Assembly (NCBI GenBank): GCA_017553965.1
Contig: JAFZJK010000201.1
Span: 1 to 6,750 of the forward strand
DNA length: 6,750 nt
Source: Lachnospiraceae bacterium
Lineage (GTDB): Bacteria > Bacillota_A > Clostridia > Lachnospirales > Lachnospiraceae
Direction: 5' to 3'
Of this stretch, positions 5,664 to 6,750 are shown piece by piece (the first letter of the stretch is position 1; every line of letters starts with the position of its first letter). Made by a program: the position numbers and the translations under genes. The notes beneath the pieces were generated by a model. The model worked only from the letters and a program-made list of their open reading frames with translations, searched no databases and had not been told where the DNA came from.

Positions 5664-6049
5664 ATGAATATCAGTTCAATTCAGTGTCCATCATGCGGAG
5701 CGAATCTTAAGCTTGAGAATGTAAACCAGTCGATCATATTTTGTCAGTTCTGCGGTGCTTCAATCCAGCTTGAAACAAATCATAACGAAAGATGCAAAAG
5801 CATAACAGGATCAAAGCCAAGATCGCATCATACGAGGCTTATCTTGTAGAAGCTCAGCGTATTTTTAATGAAACGGAAGCATATCTAAACAGTAATGCTG
5901 AAGTTGATATCCCGCGTAAATTTAGAAATGATTCGGCTTTAACTTATTTCATAAAAGGCTTAAAGGCCCGAGAGTTTGTTTCACTTGACCAAGCTGTTTT
6001 CAGGTACGAAGAGACCATGGGAACAGCGGATAATGATTATGACTTTTAA
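5664..6049 (+). pseudogene. Frameshifted small zinc-ribbon protein gene
   Basis: Two consecutive reading frames look like one broken gene. The first (5664-5849, 61 aa) begins with a rubredoxin-like zinc ribbon: CPSCGA (C8, C11) and CQFCGA (C27, C30), then IQLETNHNE. After that it turns into low-complexity basic sequence and stops. The second frame, offset by -1, is open from just after a TAA at 5783-5785 to 6049. It reads as a hydrophilic helical segment (IKAKIASYEAYLVEAQRIF) and a compact C-terminal stretch around DIPRKFRND and SLDQAVFRYEE. That pattern reminds me of the tails of clostridial zinc-ribbon proteins. The ATG at 5792 has no convincing ribosome site. Loss of one base near 5786-5800 explains both frames; the restored product would be about 128 aa with no membrane segment. 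No strong slippery heptamer is visible, so programmed frameshifting is less likely than mutation or sequencing error. The function of the family is unknown to me; zinc binding is inferred from the four cysteines. A terminator follows at 6065-6096. Confidence 0.65.
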
Positions 6050-6064
6050 GGGAACCTGTATATC

Positions 6065-6096
6065 AGGAGGAATGATTTTTCGTTCCTCCTATTTTT
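6065..6096 (+). terminator. Intrinsic terminator after the zinc-ribbon gene
   Basis: A perfect 8-bp stem, AGGAGGAA (6065-6072) with TTCCTCCT (6083-6090), has a 10-nt loop and is followed by ATTTTT (6091-6096). It ends one base before the -35 region of the next promoter. The AGGAGG in the 5' arm resembles a ribosome site but has no start codon at a usable distance in an open frame. Confidence 0.85.
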
Positions 6097-6097
6097 G

Positions 6098-6126
6098 TTG
6101 ACCAACACAAAATTTTTTGGTATAAT
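6098..6126 (+). promoter_or_regulatory. Strong sigma-A promoter with extended -10 for the MATE gene
   Basis: TTGACC (6098-6103) and a perfect TATAAT (6121-6126) are spaced by 17 nt, and TG at 6118-6119 gives the extended -10 (TGGTATAAT). This is the best promoter in the window. Transcription should begin near 6133, leaving a short leader of about 26 nt that contains little beyond the ribosome site. Confidence 0.88.
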
Positions 6127-6158
6127 GATAAATTGGTATTTTGTGGAGGTTTTGAAGA

Positions 6159-6750
6159 ATGAAACTTTATAAGAAGGATCCCGAGTTTTATAAGAGGGTA
6201 TTTAAGCTGGCACTGCCTATAGCTTTCCAGAGTCTGATCACCACAGGCGTAAATATGCTGGATAACATCATGGTAGGTCAGCTGCAGGATGAAAAGATAA
6301 CAGCAGTAGCTCAGGCAAACGTATTCATAGGAATATATCATATATTATGTATGGGTCTCGGTATGGGAGCATCCGTACTGGTGTCACGTTACTGGGGAAT
6401 GAAGAACTCCGAAACCGGTGACAAAGAGGCAGCAGGACACGCATTAAAGCAGACGGTAACGCTGATGCTTAGGCTTGCGATGGGCCTGGCAGCTATATTT
6501 GCGATCATTACAGCTGTTGCACCGAAGACGATCATGTCGATATACACCGATAACCCGGTAGTAAAAGAGTTTGGAGCAAATTATTTTAAGTATTCGATAC
6601 CTACTTACTTTTTCTTAGGAGCATCACTTGTTACAACTATCGTTCTTAGAAGTGTGGGACAGGTTAAGCTTCCCATGTTCGTTTCAATAGGTGCGTTCTT
6701 TGTAAATATGGGTGCAAACTACACCTTCATATTCGGACATTTTGGTGCAC
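6159..6750 (+). CDS. MATE-family efflux transporter, N-terminal 197 aa (runs off window)
   Basis: Multidrug and toxic compound extrusion family membrane protein, an H+ or Na+ antiporter of the inner membrane. Only the 5' part is present; family members are about 450 aa with 12 membrane helices. Visible features are a short basic N-terminus, then LALPIAFQSLITTGVNMLDNIMVG (written here from 17 to 40 as the first helix), with the family-typical N-x-x-D-N-I-M-V-G turn. Further hydrophobic segments lie at about 50-75, 98-121, 144-166 and 171-193. MGASVLVSRYWG (69-80) resembles the MATE helix-2/loop motif. GGAGG (6145-6149) lies 9 nt before the ATG. The gene has its own strong promoter and is separated by a terminator from the upstream genes, so there is no operon link to the ranthipeptide pair; a role in exporting the peptide would be speculation. 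The substrate is unknown. Confidence 0.92.
   Translation, partial: MKLYKKDPEFYKRVFKLALPIAFQSLITTGVNMLDNIMVGQLQDEKITAVAQANVFIGIYHILCMGLGMGASVLVSRYWGMKNSETGDKEAAGHALKQTVTLMLRLAMGLAAIFAIITAVAPKTIMSIYTDNPVVKEFGANYFKYSIPTYFFLGASLVTTIVLRSVGQVKLPMFVSIGAFFVNMGANYTFIFGHFGA

Noticed and set aside
5792..6049. Separate second gene starting at ATG 5792
   Set aside because: No convincing ribosome site, and it overlaps the first frame by 58 nt; a single frameshifted gene explains both parts better, though this is not proven.
6063..6341. 92-codon minus-strand open frame
   Set aside because: It crosses the terminator and promoter region and the start of the clear MATE gene, with no protein-like signature.
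6159..6750. MATE transporter as the ranthipeptide exporter
   Set aside because: It is over 4 kb from the maturase, has its own promoter behind a terminator, and MATE proteins are not known to me as SCIFF exporters.

Overview
The window reads as chromosomal DNA from a Clostridia member, most likely a Lachnospiraceae species (Butyrivibrio/Roseburia-like). This is inferred from the SCIFF ranthipeptide pair, which is typical of Clostridia, from strong AGGAGG ribosome sites, moderate GC with frequent ATA and AGG codons, and a dispersed palindromic element at 345-391 that I recall from this group. Every supported gene lies on the + strand. No rRNA, tRNA, CRISPR array, transposase or phage gene is visible. 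No gene-free stretch exceeds 300 bases.

Layout. (1) 1-453: a promoter-like sequence, a 50-residue SCIFF precursor peptide (122-274) that is very short but clearly real, a strong intrinsic terminator (286-313), then the two-hairpin repeat. (2) 454-4241: an operon-like run of three genes: the radical SAM/SPASM SCIFF maturase, a PLP enzyme of the Orn/Lys/Arg decarboxylase family with an altered active-site region, and a LysR regulator. Gaps are 27 nt and then a 1-nt stop/start overlap. The run closes with a terminator whose loop contains the LysR stop codon. (3) 4242-5526: a leader with possible RNA structure, then a stand-alone MetE C-terminal-type (YxjG/YxjH-like) methyltransferase with a complete zinc site. 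(4) 5527-6049: an intergenic inverted repeat and a small zinc-ribbon gene broken by a frameshift, ending in a terminator. (5) 6098-6750: a textbook promoter and the first 197 codons of a MATE-family transporter that runs off the window.

How it fits together. The precursor and maturase form a ranthipeptide system: the maturase binds the leader through an N-terminal recognition domain and installs a thioether bridge. The terminator between them suggests that peptide is made in excess over enzyme. This precursor has seven cysteines rather than six. It also has Gly where the characterised CteA peptide has its Thr cross-link acceptor, so its bridge pattern may differ. Whether the PLP enzyme and LysR protein take part in ranthipeptide biology, or instead serve sulfur/amino-acid metabolism together with the downstream MetE-like gene, cannot be decided from sequence alone.
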